Source: Leucobacter zeae
GTDB lineage: Bacteria; Actinomycetota; Actinomycetes; Actinomycetales; Microbacteriaceae
Assembly: GCF_016758175.1 (NCBI RefSeq)
Contig: NZ_QYAB01000001.1
Span: 2,087,850 to 2,151,849, forward strand
Length of the DNA: 64,000 nt
Direction: 5' to 3'
The position numbers and the translations under genes are program-made. The notes below the pieces were generated by a model, which saw only the letters and a program-made list of their open reading frames with translations, searched no databases and was not told where the DNA came from. Shown here piece after piece: positions 1 to 8,395 of the stretch. How positions within the stretch are numbered: position 1 is the first letter of the stretch; each line of letters begins with the position of its first letter.

Positions 1-744
1 CCGGTCGTGGAGCACGGCGATGCCCGCCGCGATGAAGTAGAGGACGACCATCGGAGCGGCCAGCAGGAACATGCTCATCATGTCGGCGGCGGGGGTCGCG
101 ATCGCGGCGAACAGGATGATGACGATGATCGCGACCCTCCAGCTCTTCAGGATCGATGCCCCGCGGAGCACGCCGAAGAAGTTGAGGAGCACCAGGAACG
201 CCGGCATGACGAAGCCGACGCCGACCGCGAGCAGCAGCTTCGTCGCGAAGTCGAGATAGCTGCGCGCCGAGAGGTTGAACGTGTCCTCGTCGGCCTGGAA
301 GCTCGCGAGCAGGCGCACGATGTTCGGCAGTACGAGCCAGCCCGCGTATGCGCCCCCGAGGAAGAGCGGCACCGCCGCGGCGAGGAACCCCACGCCGTTG
401 AGCTTCTCCCGGCGCGTGAGCGCCGGAGCCACGAACGCCCAGATCTGGTAGAGCCAGACGGGCGACGCGATCAGCACCGCGATGAAGAGCGCGATCTGCA
501 CCCGGGTGTCGAAGCCGCTCGAGATGTCACCGTAGGAGATGACCGCGTCGCGCCCCTGCAGACGCAGATCGTTGATGGGGCGCCGCAGCATGTCCCATAC
601 CCAGGGGGTCAGGAACCAGCCCGCGACGACGCCGACGACGATCGCGATCGCCGAGATGATGAGTCGTTTGCGGAACTCGACGAGGTGCGCACCGAGGCTC
701 ATGCGCCCTTCGGGATTGCGCGGCGCGCGCGCGGCTCTGACCAT
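1..744 (-). CDS. tatC: Sec-independent protein translocase subunit TatC (C-terminus cut by window edge)
   Basis: TatC is the membrane receptor of the twin-arginine pathway, which exports folded proteins. The N-terminus has the family signature: after about 14 residues comes MSLGAHLVEFRKRL, with the conserved Glu that helps bind the signal peptide, followed by the first transmembrane helix. The 248 visible residues hold hydrophobic segments spaced as in the six-helix family, and the protein runs off the left edge. The ATG at 744 is chosen because a TAAACT hexamer (751-756) ends six bases upstream with no ribosome site, suggesting a leaderless mRNA separate from pafC. In relatives tatA lies between pafC and tatC; here the 46-bp gap has no room for it. 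Confidence 0.95.
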   Translation of the reverse strand, partial: MVRAARAPRNPEGRMSLGAHLVEFRKRLIISAIAIVVGVVAGWFLTPWVWDMLRRPINDLRLQGRDAVISYGDISSGFDTRVQIALFIAVLIASPVWLYQIWAFVAPALTRREKLNGVGFLAAAVPLFLGGAYAGWLVLPNIVRLLASFQADEDTFNLSARSYLDFATKLLLAVGVGFVMPAFLVLLNFFGVLRGASILKSWRVAIIVIILFAAIATPAADMMSMFLLAAPMVVLYFIAAGIAVLHDR

Positions 745-750
745 TCGCCC

Positions 751-756
751 AGTTTA
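751..756 (-). promoter_or_regulatory. -10 element of leaderless tatC promoter
   Basis: TAAACT on the minus strand, six bases from the ATG at 744. No purine-rich ribosome site lies between them. Confidence 0.5.
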
Positions 757-790
757 TCCCAGGCGCGCCTGGGGGGCCGCGTTCACGCGC

Positions 791-1813
791 CTATCCACCG
801 TACGCGGCGAGGGATCGCGCCGCCCAGTCGCGCACGAGCTCCACCGCCGTCTCGGGGGACACGACGACCACATCGCCCGGGGCCACGAGCACCGCGCGGA
901 TCGCGGCCTCCGGGTACCACGCAGCGATGCGCACCGCGACCCATCCCTCCTCGGGCTGGCCGATCGGCTCTGGGCGGAACCCCTGCAACCGCGGCAGCGC
1001 CCGCTCGCGCACGCGCGCGACGATCTCGATCCCCCGATCGGAATCCGCGGCGGCGCGCTCCCGGCCGCTCCGGGCGGCGGCCGCCGGGTCCGGCCCCTCC
1101 GCCGCGCGATCAGATGCGCCGCGCGAGCGCGCGTCGTCCTCCGGATCCGGACCCTCGGCGCGTCTCAGCGAAGCGATCTGGTCCACGCGGAACGTCCGGT
1201 CCGCCTCGCGTTCGAAGCAGAACCCCCGCAGGTACCAGGTGCCCCCGCCCTGCGTCAGCGCGTACGGTGCGACGGTGCGCGAGGTCTGGCTCCCCGAGGC
1301 GTCGCGGTAGGCGAACTCCAGGCGTCCGCCCGAGTCGATCGCCGCGAGGATCTCCGCCACCCGCGGATCCTCTCGATCCGCGGTCACCGTGATCCCCGCG
1401 CGCCCGGCGGAGCCGAGCGCTGCTCCGAGCTTCTCGGCCGTGGCACGCGCGAGCGCCGCGTCCGCCTCACCGAGCACCCCGGTGAGCGCCTGCAGCCCCG
1501 CGATGAGCGCGGCGGTCTCCGTCGGCGCGAACCTCGGCGCGTCGTCGACTGCGACGGTGCGCGTGAGGCTCACGACGTCGTGCTGCTCGAGGGCGTCCCA
1601 GTCGATGTCGAACAGGTCCTCGTGCTGATAGCTGAGGGTCTCGCCAGGCACCCCGGCAGTGCCGAGGAACCGGACCAGCGCGCGCAGCAGCGCCGGCCGC
1701 ACCGAGAACGCCTCGGCAAGCTCGTCGATCGTCGTCGGCCCGTGCTCGCGCAGATACGGGACGAGCGAGAGCAGCAGAAGCACCCGATCGGGTGCGAGCA
1801 GCGCCTTATCCAC
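791..1813 (-). CDS. pafC: WYL-domain transcriptional regulator PafC
   Basis: PafC works with PafB as a heterodimer-like activator of the RecA-independent DNA damage response in actinobacteria (family knowledge from mycobacteria). The 340-residue protein has an N-terminal helix-turn-helix region (about 1-60) and a C-terminal WYL domain with a literal WYL at residues 193-195. A low-complexity Asp/Ala/Arg-rich insertion follows at roughly 220-260. The GTG at 1813 is preferred over one six codons upstream because AGGAGG sits seven bases before it. It overlaps the pafB stop by 8 bp, so the two are translationally coupled. Role assigned by pairing with pafB and position beside tatC. Confidence 0.85.
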   Translation of the reverse strand: MDKALLAPDRVLLLLSLVPYLREHGPTTIDELAEAFSVRPALLRALVRFLGTAGVPGETLSYQHEDLFDIDWDALEQHDVVSLTRTVAVDDAPRFAPTETAALIAGLQALTGVLGEADAALARATAEKLGAALGSAGRAGITVTADREDPRVAEILAAIDSGGRLEFAYRDASGSQTSRTVAPYALTQGGGTWYLRGFCFEREADRTFRVDQIASLRRAEGPDPEDDARSRGASDRAAEGPDPAAAARSGRERAAADSDRGIEIVARVRERALPRLQGFRPEPIGQPEEGWVAVRIAAWYPEAAIRAVLVAPGDVVVVSPETAVELVRDWAARSLAAYGG

Positions 1814-2882
1814 GGGACACCTCCTGCGCATCCGGGAGCGTTCTCCCTGCGTCGTGCGCCCCGGCGACAGCGCAGATGCGGCCCACGACGAGGTCGCGCA
1901 GCGAGGCGGGAGCGCGAACCACGACGTCAGGTCCGAAGGCGACGAGCTCGTCGGCGAGGACGTGCGGGTCGAGCGCGTCGATGGTCATCTCCACGGAGGC
2001 GCCGCCGTGAGCGGAACCGTCGACGGAGGCTGCACCTGCGGCCTCGACGTTCCGGGCACGAGCGCCGAGCCGCGCCTCCGCGACACTGCCGCGACGCACG
2101 GAGACCGTCGCGACGTGGCGCTCGCGCTGATCCAGCAGCTCCGCGACGAGCCGGTCGGCGTGTTCGCGGAGGCCGGGGGCGTACGCCTCCGACCCGATGC
2201 GCACGGCGCCATCGATCCGCGACAGCAGGTAGACGCGCCCGGCGTCGCGCTCGAGGTCCCATGCGATCAGGTGCCACCTGCCGTCCGCGCGGTGCAGGCC
2301 GAGCGGCGCGACCCGGCGCTCGAGCGGGGCCGATCGACCGGGGTTGATGTAGTCGAAGCGCACGATCCTGCCATCGTCGATCGCACGTTGCAGCGGGCCG
2401 GCGGCGGGCTCGGCGGTGCCCAGCCGCGGAGCGACGCCGAGCTGCTGCACGTCGAGCCCGGCGCCGAGCGCCTCGAGCTTCATCGCTGCGCGGCGGGACT
2501 CGGCGTTCAGGCTGCCCTCGCTCCAGGCGAGCGCGGCGACGCGCAGCAGCATGAGCTCCCGCTCCGAGAACCGCAGATCGTCGGGGAACTGGAGGCGCTC
2601 CTTCGAGATGCGGTAGCGGGTCAGCTGGTTGTTGCCCGGCTCGAGCGGCGAGTCGATCGTATCGACCGGGATGCCGAGCGCGCGCAGCTGATCCTTGTCG
2701 CGCTCGAACTGGCGCTCGATGGCGACGCTCGGCCGGGCCGGATCGTACCGGTCCGAATAGCCGTAGACCGAGGAGAGCAGCTGCCGCTTGGTCAGCCCTT
2801 CCGGGCTCGCGACGAGCGCGAGCACCAGGCTGAACACGCGCTGCTCGCCCGGAACGGACGAGCGTGCGGCCGATCCCGCCAC
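1806..2882 (-). CDS. pafB: WYL-domain transcriptional regulator PafB
   Basis: The upstream partner of PafC, 358 residues. A winged helix-turn-helix spans about residues 10-75 (the stretch with KRQLLSSVYGYS), and the C-terminal WYL domain reads WHL where the name-giving Trp-Tyr-Leu normally lies. Start is GTG at 2882, with GAGGT ten bases upstream and an 8-bp gap from the FKBP gene, so it belongs to the run from the HAD-TrmI gene downward. The paf names come from an old link to the proteasome accessory factor locus; no proteasome genes are visible here, which fits the later DNA damage role. Confidence 0.85.
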   Translation of the reverse strand: MAGSAARSSVPGEQRVFSLVLALVASPEGLTKRQLLSSVYGYSDRYDPARPSVAIERQFERDKDQLRALGIPVDTIDSPLEPGNNQLTRYRISKERLQFPDDLRFSERELMLLRVAALAWSEGSLNAESRRAAMKLEALGAGLDVQQLGVAPRLGTAEPAAGPLQRAIDDGRIVRFDYINPGRSAPLERRVAPLGLHRADGRWHLIAWDLERDAGRVYLLSRIDGAVRIGSEAYAPGLREHADRLVAELLDQRERHVATVSVRRGSVAEARLGARARNVEAAGAASVDGSAHGGASVEMTIDALDPHVLADELVAFGPDVVVRAPASLRDLVVGRICAVAGAHDAGRTLPDAQEVSRG

Positions 2883-2890
2883 TTCGGACC

Positions 2891-3829
2891 TCAGCCCACC
2901 GCGAGGATGTCGACCACCACGACCTGCGGCTCCGCGCCCTTCTCGTTCTCGACGACGACGACCTGCGAGCCCACGGTCTTGCCGGTCAGCTCGGCGCGGA
3001 AGGTGTTGCCGCTCTGCGCGACCTGGTCCTCGTTGCCGAGGATGTTCTCGCCGCTCAACGCGCCTGCAGCCCAGGTGTTGCGCTTCTCCGAGCCGTCCCA
3101 GCCGACCGAGAGCACCTGCGCGATGACGTTGTCCCCGGCTTCGACCTCGGCGCCGTCACCGACGATGCGGCTCGCCGAGGACGTGCCCGCCCGCGGGTCG
3201 CGCGGAGGCAGCACGACTCCGGGTCGGCCCGTGTCGTCCGTGACGACGGCGGGGTATCCGGAGGGCAGACCGCGGGTGCGGCCCTCGGCATGGGTCGGGG
3301 CGACCGCGGCGACGTCGATCACGACGACGAGGGGGTCGGCGGGGTCAGCACCCAGCTGCATCGCGAGCTGCGCGCCGTCCTCGGGGGCGATCGCCAGCAC
3401 GACGCGCTCTCCGGGAGCGGTGCAGCGCACGGCCTCGCTGAGGGGGTTCGCGGCGTCCTTCGCGACCATGAGGAACTCGACGTCCTGCGCGGGATCCTGC
3501 AGCGACGGGCTGGTGTAGATCTGCTTGCCCGTGCCCGAGTCGACGACGGTCAGGGTCGCCGAGACGATCGATCCCTCGCCCGCGACGCGCTCCCGATCCG
3601 ATGCCTCCGTCACGACGGTGCGCTGCGTCGCCGAGATCTTCGCGATGTCCTCGGGAACCGAGACCTGCGGGACCGCCCCGGCGTCGCCGAGCACCGTGAC
3701 GCTGTCGCTCAGCACGCCGGCCTGCAGCGATGCGGTGCAGTCGGCCGACGCCGACTGGGCGCTGCAGGCGGTCAGTCCCGTCAGCAGCAGCGCGGCGGCA
3801 GCGGTTGCGGGAACGAGTCGACGAAGCAT
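2891..3829 (-). CDS. FKBP-type peptidyl-prolyl isomerase lipoprotein
   Basis: A 312-residue exported lipoprotein. The N-terminus is a lipoprotein signal peptide with lipobox LTAC, making Cys22 the lipidation site. The C-terminal part (about 220-312) looks like an FKBP fold, with GDNVIAQVLSVGWDG, a late NTFRAELTGKTVGSQVVVV segment and a hydrophobic end, so it probably assists proline-limited folding outside the membrane. The middle region (30-200) is a less recognisable FKBP-like or partner domain. ATG at 3829 has GAGAGG eight bases upstream. A gene of this kind between trmI and pafB is usual in Microbacteriaceae. Enzymatic activity is inferred and not evident from key residues. Confidence 0.75.
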   Translation of the reverse strand: MLRRLVPATAAAALLLTGLTACSAQSASADCTASLQAGVLSDSVTVLGDAGAVPQVSVPEDIAKISATQRTVVTEASDRERVAGEGSIVSATLTVVDSGTGKQIYTSPSLQDPAQDVEFLMVAKDAANPLSEAVRCTAPGERVVLAIAPEDGAQLAMQLGADPADPLVVVIDVAAVAPTHAEGRTRGLPSGYPAVVTDDTGRPGVVLPPRDPRAGTSSASRIVGDGAEVEAGDNVIAQVLSVGWDGSEKRNTWAAGALSGENILGNEDQVAQSGNTFRAELTGKTVGSQVVVVENEKGAEPQVVVVDILAVG

Positions 3830-3930
3830 AAGCACCTCTCGCGGAAGCCTGTGGGTGAACCCGCCCATCCTATCGAATGGCGGCTGGGGACGACGCACTC
3901 CGGGCGACGGCGCCGCCAGGAGTGCGCGGG

Positions 3931-5703
3931 CTACTCCGCGGCGCCGTCGGAGCCGTCGACCGCGCCGCGCGCGTTCCCGCCGCGCTCGTCGGCCATGCGC
4001 CGGGCCTCGCGGCCCTTCTTGCGCAGGATCTTGTCGCTCTTGACGCGCTGCCCGAGCGCCTCGGGCTCCCACACCCGAGCCCCGGCCTCGGCGCCCTGCG
4101 GCCCGAGATCCGGCAGCCAGGTGCCGAGATCCTCGTCGCTGAACTCGCTCTTGGAGGCGCGGCGCTTGAGGCTCGGCATGACCGCTCCCGGGGCGAGGCG
4201 GCGGGCGGTGATCAGGAAGCCGGTGTGCGCGACCATGCGGTGGTCGGGGCGCACCGCGAGGCCCTCGACGTGCCAGCCGCGCACCATGGTCTCGGACGAC
4301 TGCGGGTGGGTGAACGCCCCGCTGCGCCGGATCTCCTCGGCCGTGCGGGAGAGCTGCGTGACGGTCGCGACGTAGCAGATCAGCACGCCGCCCGGCGCGA
4401 GCGCGGCGGAGGCCACGCCGACGCACTCCCACGGCGCGAGCATGTCGAGCACGACGCGGTCGATGCTGCCGTCGGCGCACGTCCCGGGAAGGGTCTCCTG
4501 AAGATCCCCGACCGTCACCGTCCAGTTCTCGGGGCGCGCGCCAGCGTAGGCGTCCACGTTCGCGCGGGCGATGTCGGCGAACTCGTCGCGGCGCTCGAAG
4601 GAGAAGAGCTCGCCGTCGGCGCCGATCCCGCGGAGCAGGTGCAGCGACAACGCGCCCGATCCGACGCCGGCCTCGACGACGCGCGCCCCGGGGAAGATGT
4701 CGGCGAGCGAGAGGATCTGCGCCGCGTCCTTGGGGTACACGATCGCCGCGCCGCGCGGCATCGACATCACGAAGTCCGAGAGCAGCGGCCGGAGGGCGAG
4801 ATACTCCTCGCCGCCGCTGTTCACGACGACCGAGGCGTCGGGGAGGCCGACGAGCTCCGAATGGCGGATCATGCCGTGGTGGCTGTGGAACTCGCCCCCT
4901 GCGACGAGCGTGATGGTGTTGAGGCGGCCCTTGGGTCCCGTCAGCTGCACCCGGTCGCCGTAGCCCAGCGGACCGCGCGGCGCCGGCCCGGTCCCCCGAG
5001 GCTCGACGGACGCGGAATCGCGCTCCGCTCGCAGGCGCGCGAAGCGCACCGCGGCTTCCCCGGCATCCACGCCGTCGAGCGTCGACCAGAGCGCGTGCGA
5101 CGGCGCGCCGTCGAGATCCACGAGGTTCGGGATCCCGACGGCGATCGCGCCCGAATCGTAGGCGGAGCGCAGGCCCGTGACCGAGTCCTCGAACGCGAGG
5201 CAGTCCGAGATGGGCACCCCGAGGAGCTCGGCCCCGCGGAGGTAGGGATCCGGGTGGGGCTTCTCGTGCTCCACCGAGTCGCCCGTGACGATCCCGCTGA
5301 ACGCGCCGGCGGGGAGCATCTCGACGACGGCGTCGGCGATCGAGCGGAACGACATCGTGACGAGCGCGCTCGGCACGCCGGCCTCCGCGAGCGAGTTCAG
5401 CAGCTCGACGGCCCCGGGGCGCCACGCCGGCTCGGACGCGCGCAGGCCGGCGACGACGGCCTCCGCCCACTCGGCGATGATCTCGTCGATCTCGAGGGGC
5501 ACCCCCAATGCGCGGAACTCGGCGGCCGCGGCGCGCAGGCCCGACCCCACGAGGCGATCGCGCAGCTCCGGCGTCAGCTCGAGGCCGTACCGCTCGAGCA
5601 TGGCCGTCTCGGCGGCGATCCACAGGGGCTCGGAATCGATCAGGGTGCCGTCCATGTCCCACAGCACCGCCGCGGGTCGTGCTTCTGCTCCGTATGCGCT
5701 CAT
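3931..5703 (-). CDS. trmI: Fusion: HAD-family phosphatase plus tRNA (adenine58-N1)-methyltransferase TrmI
   Basis: One uninterrupted 590-residue frame encodes two enzymes. Residues 1-225 are an HAD-IA phosphatase: nucleophile motif DMDGT at 16-20, motif II Thr in VTMS near 116, motif III Lys in EHEKPHPD near 148, and an acidic motif near 171-175. A linker rich in Arg, Pro and Gly (about 226-247) leads to a complete TrmI domain (248-590): GDRVQLTGPKGR entry, SAM-binding VEAGVGSGALS, and a basic C-terminal tail. TrmI makes m1A58 in the tRNA T-loop. No stop codon or plausible ATG/GTG start lies between the domains. Start at 5703 is supported by TATGAT (5711-5716) seven bases upstream; a GTG at 5709 is the alternative. 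The HAD substrate is unknown. Confidence 0.85.
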   Translation of the reverse strand: MSAYGAEARPAAVLWDMDGTLIDSEPLWIAAETAMLERYGLELTPELRDRLVGSGLRAAAAEFRALGVPLEIDEIIAEWAEAVVAGLRASEPAWRPGAVELLNSLAEAGVPSALVTMSFRSIADAVVEMLPAGAFSGIVTGDSVEHEKPHPDPYLRGAELLGVPISDCLAFEDSVTGLRSAYDSGAIAVGIPNLVDLDGAPSHALWSTLDGVDAGEAAVRFARLRAERDSASVEPRGTGPAPRGPLGYGDRVQLTGPKGRLNTITLVAGGEFHSHHGMIRHSELVGLPDASVVVNSGGEEYLALRPLLSDFVMSMPRGAAIVYPKDAAQILSLADIFPGARVVEAGVGSGALSLHLLRGIGADGELFSFERRDEFADIARANVDAYAGARPENWTVTVGDLQETLPGTCADGSIDRVVLDMLAPWECVGVASAALAPGGVLICYVATVTQLSRTAEEIRRSGAFTHPQSSETMVRGWHVEGLAVRPDHRMVAHTGFLITARRLAPGAVMPSLKRRASKSEFSDEDLGTWLPDLGPQGAEAGARVWEPEALGQRVKSDKILRKKGREARRMADERGGNARGAVDGSDGAAE

Positions 5704-5710
5704 CCGCACA

Positions 5711-5716
5711 ATCATA
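5711..5716 (-). promoter_or_regulatory. -10 element of HAD-trmI promoter
   Basis: TATGAT, one mismatch from the consensus, seven bases before the ATG at 5703. Its -35 position falls over the opposing PAC2 promoter. Confidence 0.5.
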
Positions 5717-5730
5717 CCTTCAGCAGTCGG

Positions 5731-5736
5731 TAGTCT
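5731..5736 (+). promoter_or_regulatory. -10 element of leaderless PAC2 promoter
   Basis: TAGTCT, seven bases before the ATG at 5744; no ribosome binding site. Confidence 0.5.
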
Positions 5737-5743
5737 GGAGTGC

Positions 5744-6871
5744 ATGTCCGGTACCCCCACCCCCTCGCCTCGCGTACTCATCGCCGCGTTCCAGGGATGG
5801 AGCGATGCGGGCGACGCGACGACCGAGGTGCTGCAGCATCTCGGGGCGCTGCTGGACGCCGAGGTGCTGCACGTCATCGGATCCGAGGGCTACGTCGATT
5901 TCCAGGTGCATCGCCCGAAGGTCGTGCTCGACGCCGCGGGGAACCGTTCGCTCGAATGGCCCGACACCCGGCTCTACGGATCGGTGCAGCGCCCGGGGCG
6001 GATCCCGCCGGATGCGATGGACGGCGCGGCGGATCCCGATCGGGCTGGCGCCTCCGGAACCGCGGATGCCGGCGCCGATGCCGAGGCGGCCGCGATGGCG
6101 GCGTCCGTCGCATCGGCTGCGGCATCCGCGGAGCGGATCAGGCGCATCGACGGCACGCCCGTCACCGACCTGTTCCTGCTCGCGGGGGTCGAGCCGGCTC
6201 GCGACTGGCAGAACTTCGCCGACGAGATCGTGGAGCTCGTGGACGTCTGGGCGATCGATCGCGTGATCCTGCTCGGGTCGATGTTCTCCGACGCACCGCA
6301 CTCCCGTCCGATCGTCACCACCCTGACGAGCGAGAGCGCGGAGCACCGCGCCGAGACGGGGGCGAAGCGCAGCACGTACGAGGGCCCCGTCGGCGTCTCC
6401 ACAGCGATCGATCTCGCCCTCACCGAGGCCGGCATGCCGCCGATCTCGCTCTGGGCGCAGGTGCCCCACTACGTGCACAGCACCCCGTCCCCCAAGGCGA
6501 CGCTGGCGCTGCTCGACAAGCTCGAGGAGCTGCTCGACATCGTGATCCCGCGCGGCGAGCTGCTCGCGATGGCCAACGAGTGGGAGGCCAACATCAACCG
6601 GATCGCGGCCGCCGACGACGACATGATGCAGTACATCCGGCGCCTCGAGGACTCGCGCGACGAGGAGCTCGCCGCGGAGTCGACCGGGGACGCGATCGCA
6701 CTCGAGTTCGAGAAGTTCCTCGAGGACGGCCGCAACGCGCGCCGCATCGACCCGTGGACGGACCGCGACTCCGAGCGGCCGACGGATGCACCGGAGGACG
6801 ATTCGGACGCCGACTCGGGCAGCGCAGAACCCGATCCCGACGCGGATCCGGGCCGTCCCGAGGCCGGCTGA
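5744..6871 (+). CDS. PAC2 family protein
   Basis: A 375-residue member of the PAC2 (proteasome assembly chaperone 2-like) superfamily, widespread in actinobacteria and of unknown biochemical role. Family features are the start PRVLIAAFQGWSDAGDATT, the central FLLAGVEPARDWQNF, and GPVGVSTAIDLALTEAGMP followed by WAQVPHYVHSTPSP. Two oddities appear. Residues about 101-140 form an Ala/Asp/Gly-rich insertion absent from the usual domain plan, and the C-terminus (about 340-375) is an acidic, probably disordered tail. The ATG at 5744 follows a TAGTCT hexamer. It is divergent from HAD-trmI, with overlapping promoters. Confidence 0.8.
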   Translation: MSGTPTPSPRVLIAAFQGWSDAGDATTEVLQHLGALLDAEVLHVIGSEGYVDFQVHRPKVVLDAAGNRSLEWPDTRLYGSVQRPGRIPPDAMDGAADPDRAGASGTADAGADAEAAAMAASVASAAASAERIRRIDGTPVTDLFLLAGVEPARDWQNFADEIVELVDVWAIDRVILLGSMFSDAPHSRPIVTTLTSESAEHRAETGAKRSTYEGPVGVSTAIDLALTEAGMPPISLWAQVPHYVHSTPSPKATLALLDKLEELLDIVIPRGELLAMANEWEANINRIAAADDDMMQYIRRLEDSRDEELAAESTGDAIALEFEKFLEDGRNARRIDPWTDRDSERPTDAPEDDSDADSGSAEPDPDADPGRPEAG

Positions 6872-6941
6872 GCGCCGCAGCGCCGCCGACCCCAACCCCC
6901 TCCGAGCCACGGCTTCCCCGGCCGGGCCGCGCTGGACCCGT

Positions 6942-7010
6942 CGAGTCGCTATCGGACCGCCGAATCACTATCGGCGACAGTAGTGGCTCGGCGCTCCGGT
7001 AGTGGATCGG
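6942..7010. repeat. Intergenic cluster of inverted 13-15 bp repeats
   Basis: Between the ends of PAC2 and mshC. Two units read forward (cgagtcgctatcgg at 6942-6955, cgaatcactatcgg at 6961-6974) and two in reverse (cagtagtggctcgg at 6978-6991, ccggtagtggatcgg at 6996-7010), sharing a core CGARYCACTAYNG. The block can fold as a cruciform or hairpin. A related pair lies at 37766-37834. A fainter copy of the CCGAGCCAC half is at 6902-6910. Confidence 0.6.
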
Positions 7011-7081
7011 CCGCCAGGCGAATGCGGCCAAGCCGCCAGCCGCCAGGAGCCGCGCCGCGCCGCGCCGCGCCGCTCCGCCCG

Positions 7082-8395
7082 CTACAGCCGCACGCCGAGC
7101 AGCGCGTGAGCCGCGTCGGCGACGAGCCTCGGCTGGTCGATCCCGCGGTCGAACGCCGCGTCGAGGATGGCGAGCATGACCGGGGTGTCGAGGTCGTTCG
7201 CGAGCGCCGCGCGCAGCTGCTGGATGACGCCGAGCGCCGACGCGCGCTCCTCGCGGGGCGCGTCGTCCGGGGCGGCGAGGTCGCGGGCTCGCGCGGCCTC
7301 ACTGCGCTCGAGGCCGGTGCGCCACGCCTCGAGGCGGCGGGCCGCCGTCTCGAGATCGGCGTCCTGCCACTCCCACTCCGAGCGGTAGTGGTGGGCGAGC
7401 AGGCCGAGGCGGATCGCCGACGGGTCGGCGGGTCCGCCGGTCTGGCCGGGGTGGGTGCCGTTCAGCAGCTTCGAGACGAAGACGAGGTTGCCGCGCGACT
7501 TCGACATCTTGTGGCCGTGGTATCCGACGAGGCCGGCGTGGGAGTACGCGTGCGCGAGCGGCGTCCCCGACAGCGCGGTCGCGTGCGCCGCGGTGAACTC
7601 GTGGTGCGGGAACACGAGGTCGGTGCCGCCGCCCTGCACGGTGAACGCGCCGCCGAGCGCCTCGGTCGCGATGACCGAGCACTCCACGTGCCACCCGGGC
7701 CGGCCCACGCCGACCGGGCTCTCCCAGCTGGGCTCCCCCTCGCGCGCGGCGCGCCACAGCAGCGGGTCGAGCGGGTCGCGCTTGCCCGAGCGATCCGGGT
7801 CTCCGCCGCGCTCCGCGCTGAACTCGAGCATCGTGGCGCGATCGTAGGGCGCCACGTCGCCGAGCCGCCACTGGGAGTCCCGGGAGGCGCCCTGCACGTC
7901 GAAGTAGACGTCCTCGCCGGCAGCGCCCTCGGTGGGCACCCGGTAGGCGAACCCGCGGTCGAGGAGGTCGCGCACCGCCGCGGCGATCTCGTCGATCCGT
8001 TCCGTCACCGCGACGTAGTGGTCCGGCGGGATCATGCCCAGCCGGAACATGTCGGAGCGGAAGAGCCCGATCTGGCCGTCCGCCAGGTCGCGCCAATCGA
8101 CGCCCGTGTCGTGCGCGCGCTCGAGCAGCGGGTCGTCGATGTCGGTGATGTTCTGCGCGTACACGGTCTCGATGCCCGCATCGCGCCAGGCGCGCTGCAT
8201 GATGTCGAACGCGAGGTAGGTGAACGCATGCCCCAGGTGGGTCGCATCGTACGGCGTGATCCCGCAGACGTAGAGCAGCGCGCGCCCCTCGGGGATGGCC
8301 GGGTGCTCGAGCCGGCCGGTGGCCGTGTTGAAGAGCTTCGGCGCCGTTCCCGTTCCGGGCAGCTCCGGGATCTCGGGCGGGGTCCAGGTCCTCAC
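7082..8395 (-). CDS. mshC: Cysteine:1D-myo-inosityl 2-amino-2-deoxy-alpha-D-glucopyranoside ligase (mycothiol biosynthesis)
   Basis: MshC joins cysteine to GlcN-Ins using ATP, the third step toward mycothiol, the actinobacterial substitute for glutathione. It is a class I synthetase-like protein of 437 residues. The MshC-type signature [13 protein letters not shown] (about 45-57) carries the HIGH-like motif, Cys44 is a zinc ligand, WHVECS and FPHHE supply further active-site residues, and the KMSKSRGN loop follows. The GITPYDAT form distinguishes it from CysS, which it resembles overall. GTG at 8395 overlaps the uppP stop by four bases, so the two are coupled. The other msh genes are not in the window. 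Confidence 0.93.
   Translation of the reverse strand: MRTWTPPEIPELPGTGTAPKLFNTATGRLEHPAIPEGRALLYVCGITPYDATHLGHAFTYLAFDIMQRAWRDAGIETVYAQNITDIDDPLLERAHDTGVDWRDLADGQIGLFRSDMFRLGMIPPDHYVAVTERIDEIAAAVRDLLDRGFAYRVPTEGAAGEDVYFDVQGASRDSQWRLGDVAPYDRATMLEFSAERGGDPDRSGKRDPLDPLLWRAAREGEPSWESPVGVGRPGWHVECSVIATEALGGAFTVQGGGTDLVFPHHEFTAAHATALSGTPLAHAYSHAGLVGYHGHKMSKSRGNLVFVSKLLNGTHPGQTGGPADPSAIRLGLLAHHYRSEWEWQDADLETAARRLEAWRTGLERSEAARARDLAAPDDAPREERASALGVIQQLRAALANDLDTPVMLAILDAAFDRGIDQPRLVADAAHALLGVRL

Noticed and set aside
7-1392. 461-codon plus-strand open frame opposite tatC and pafC
   Set aside because: Low-complexity Arg/Asp/Pro translation; the minus strand carries real families there.
4980-5030. Separate start for a stand-alone TrmI
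   Set aside because: The codons between the HAD and TrmI domains give no ATG or GTG before the family's first conserved residues; the Val in the linker is GTC, not a start codon.
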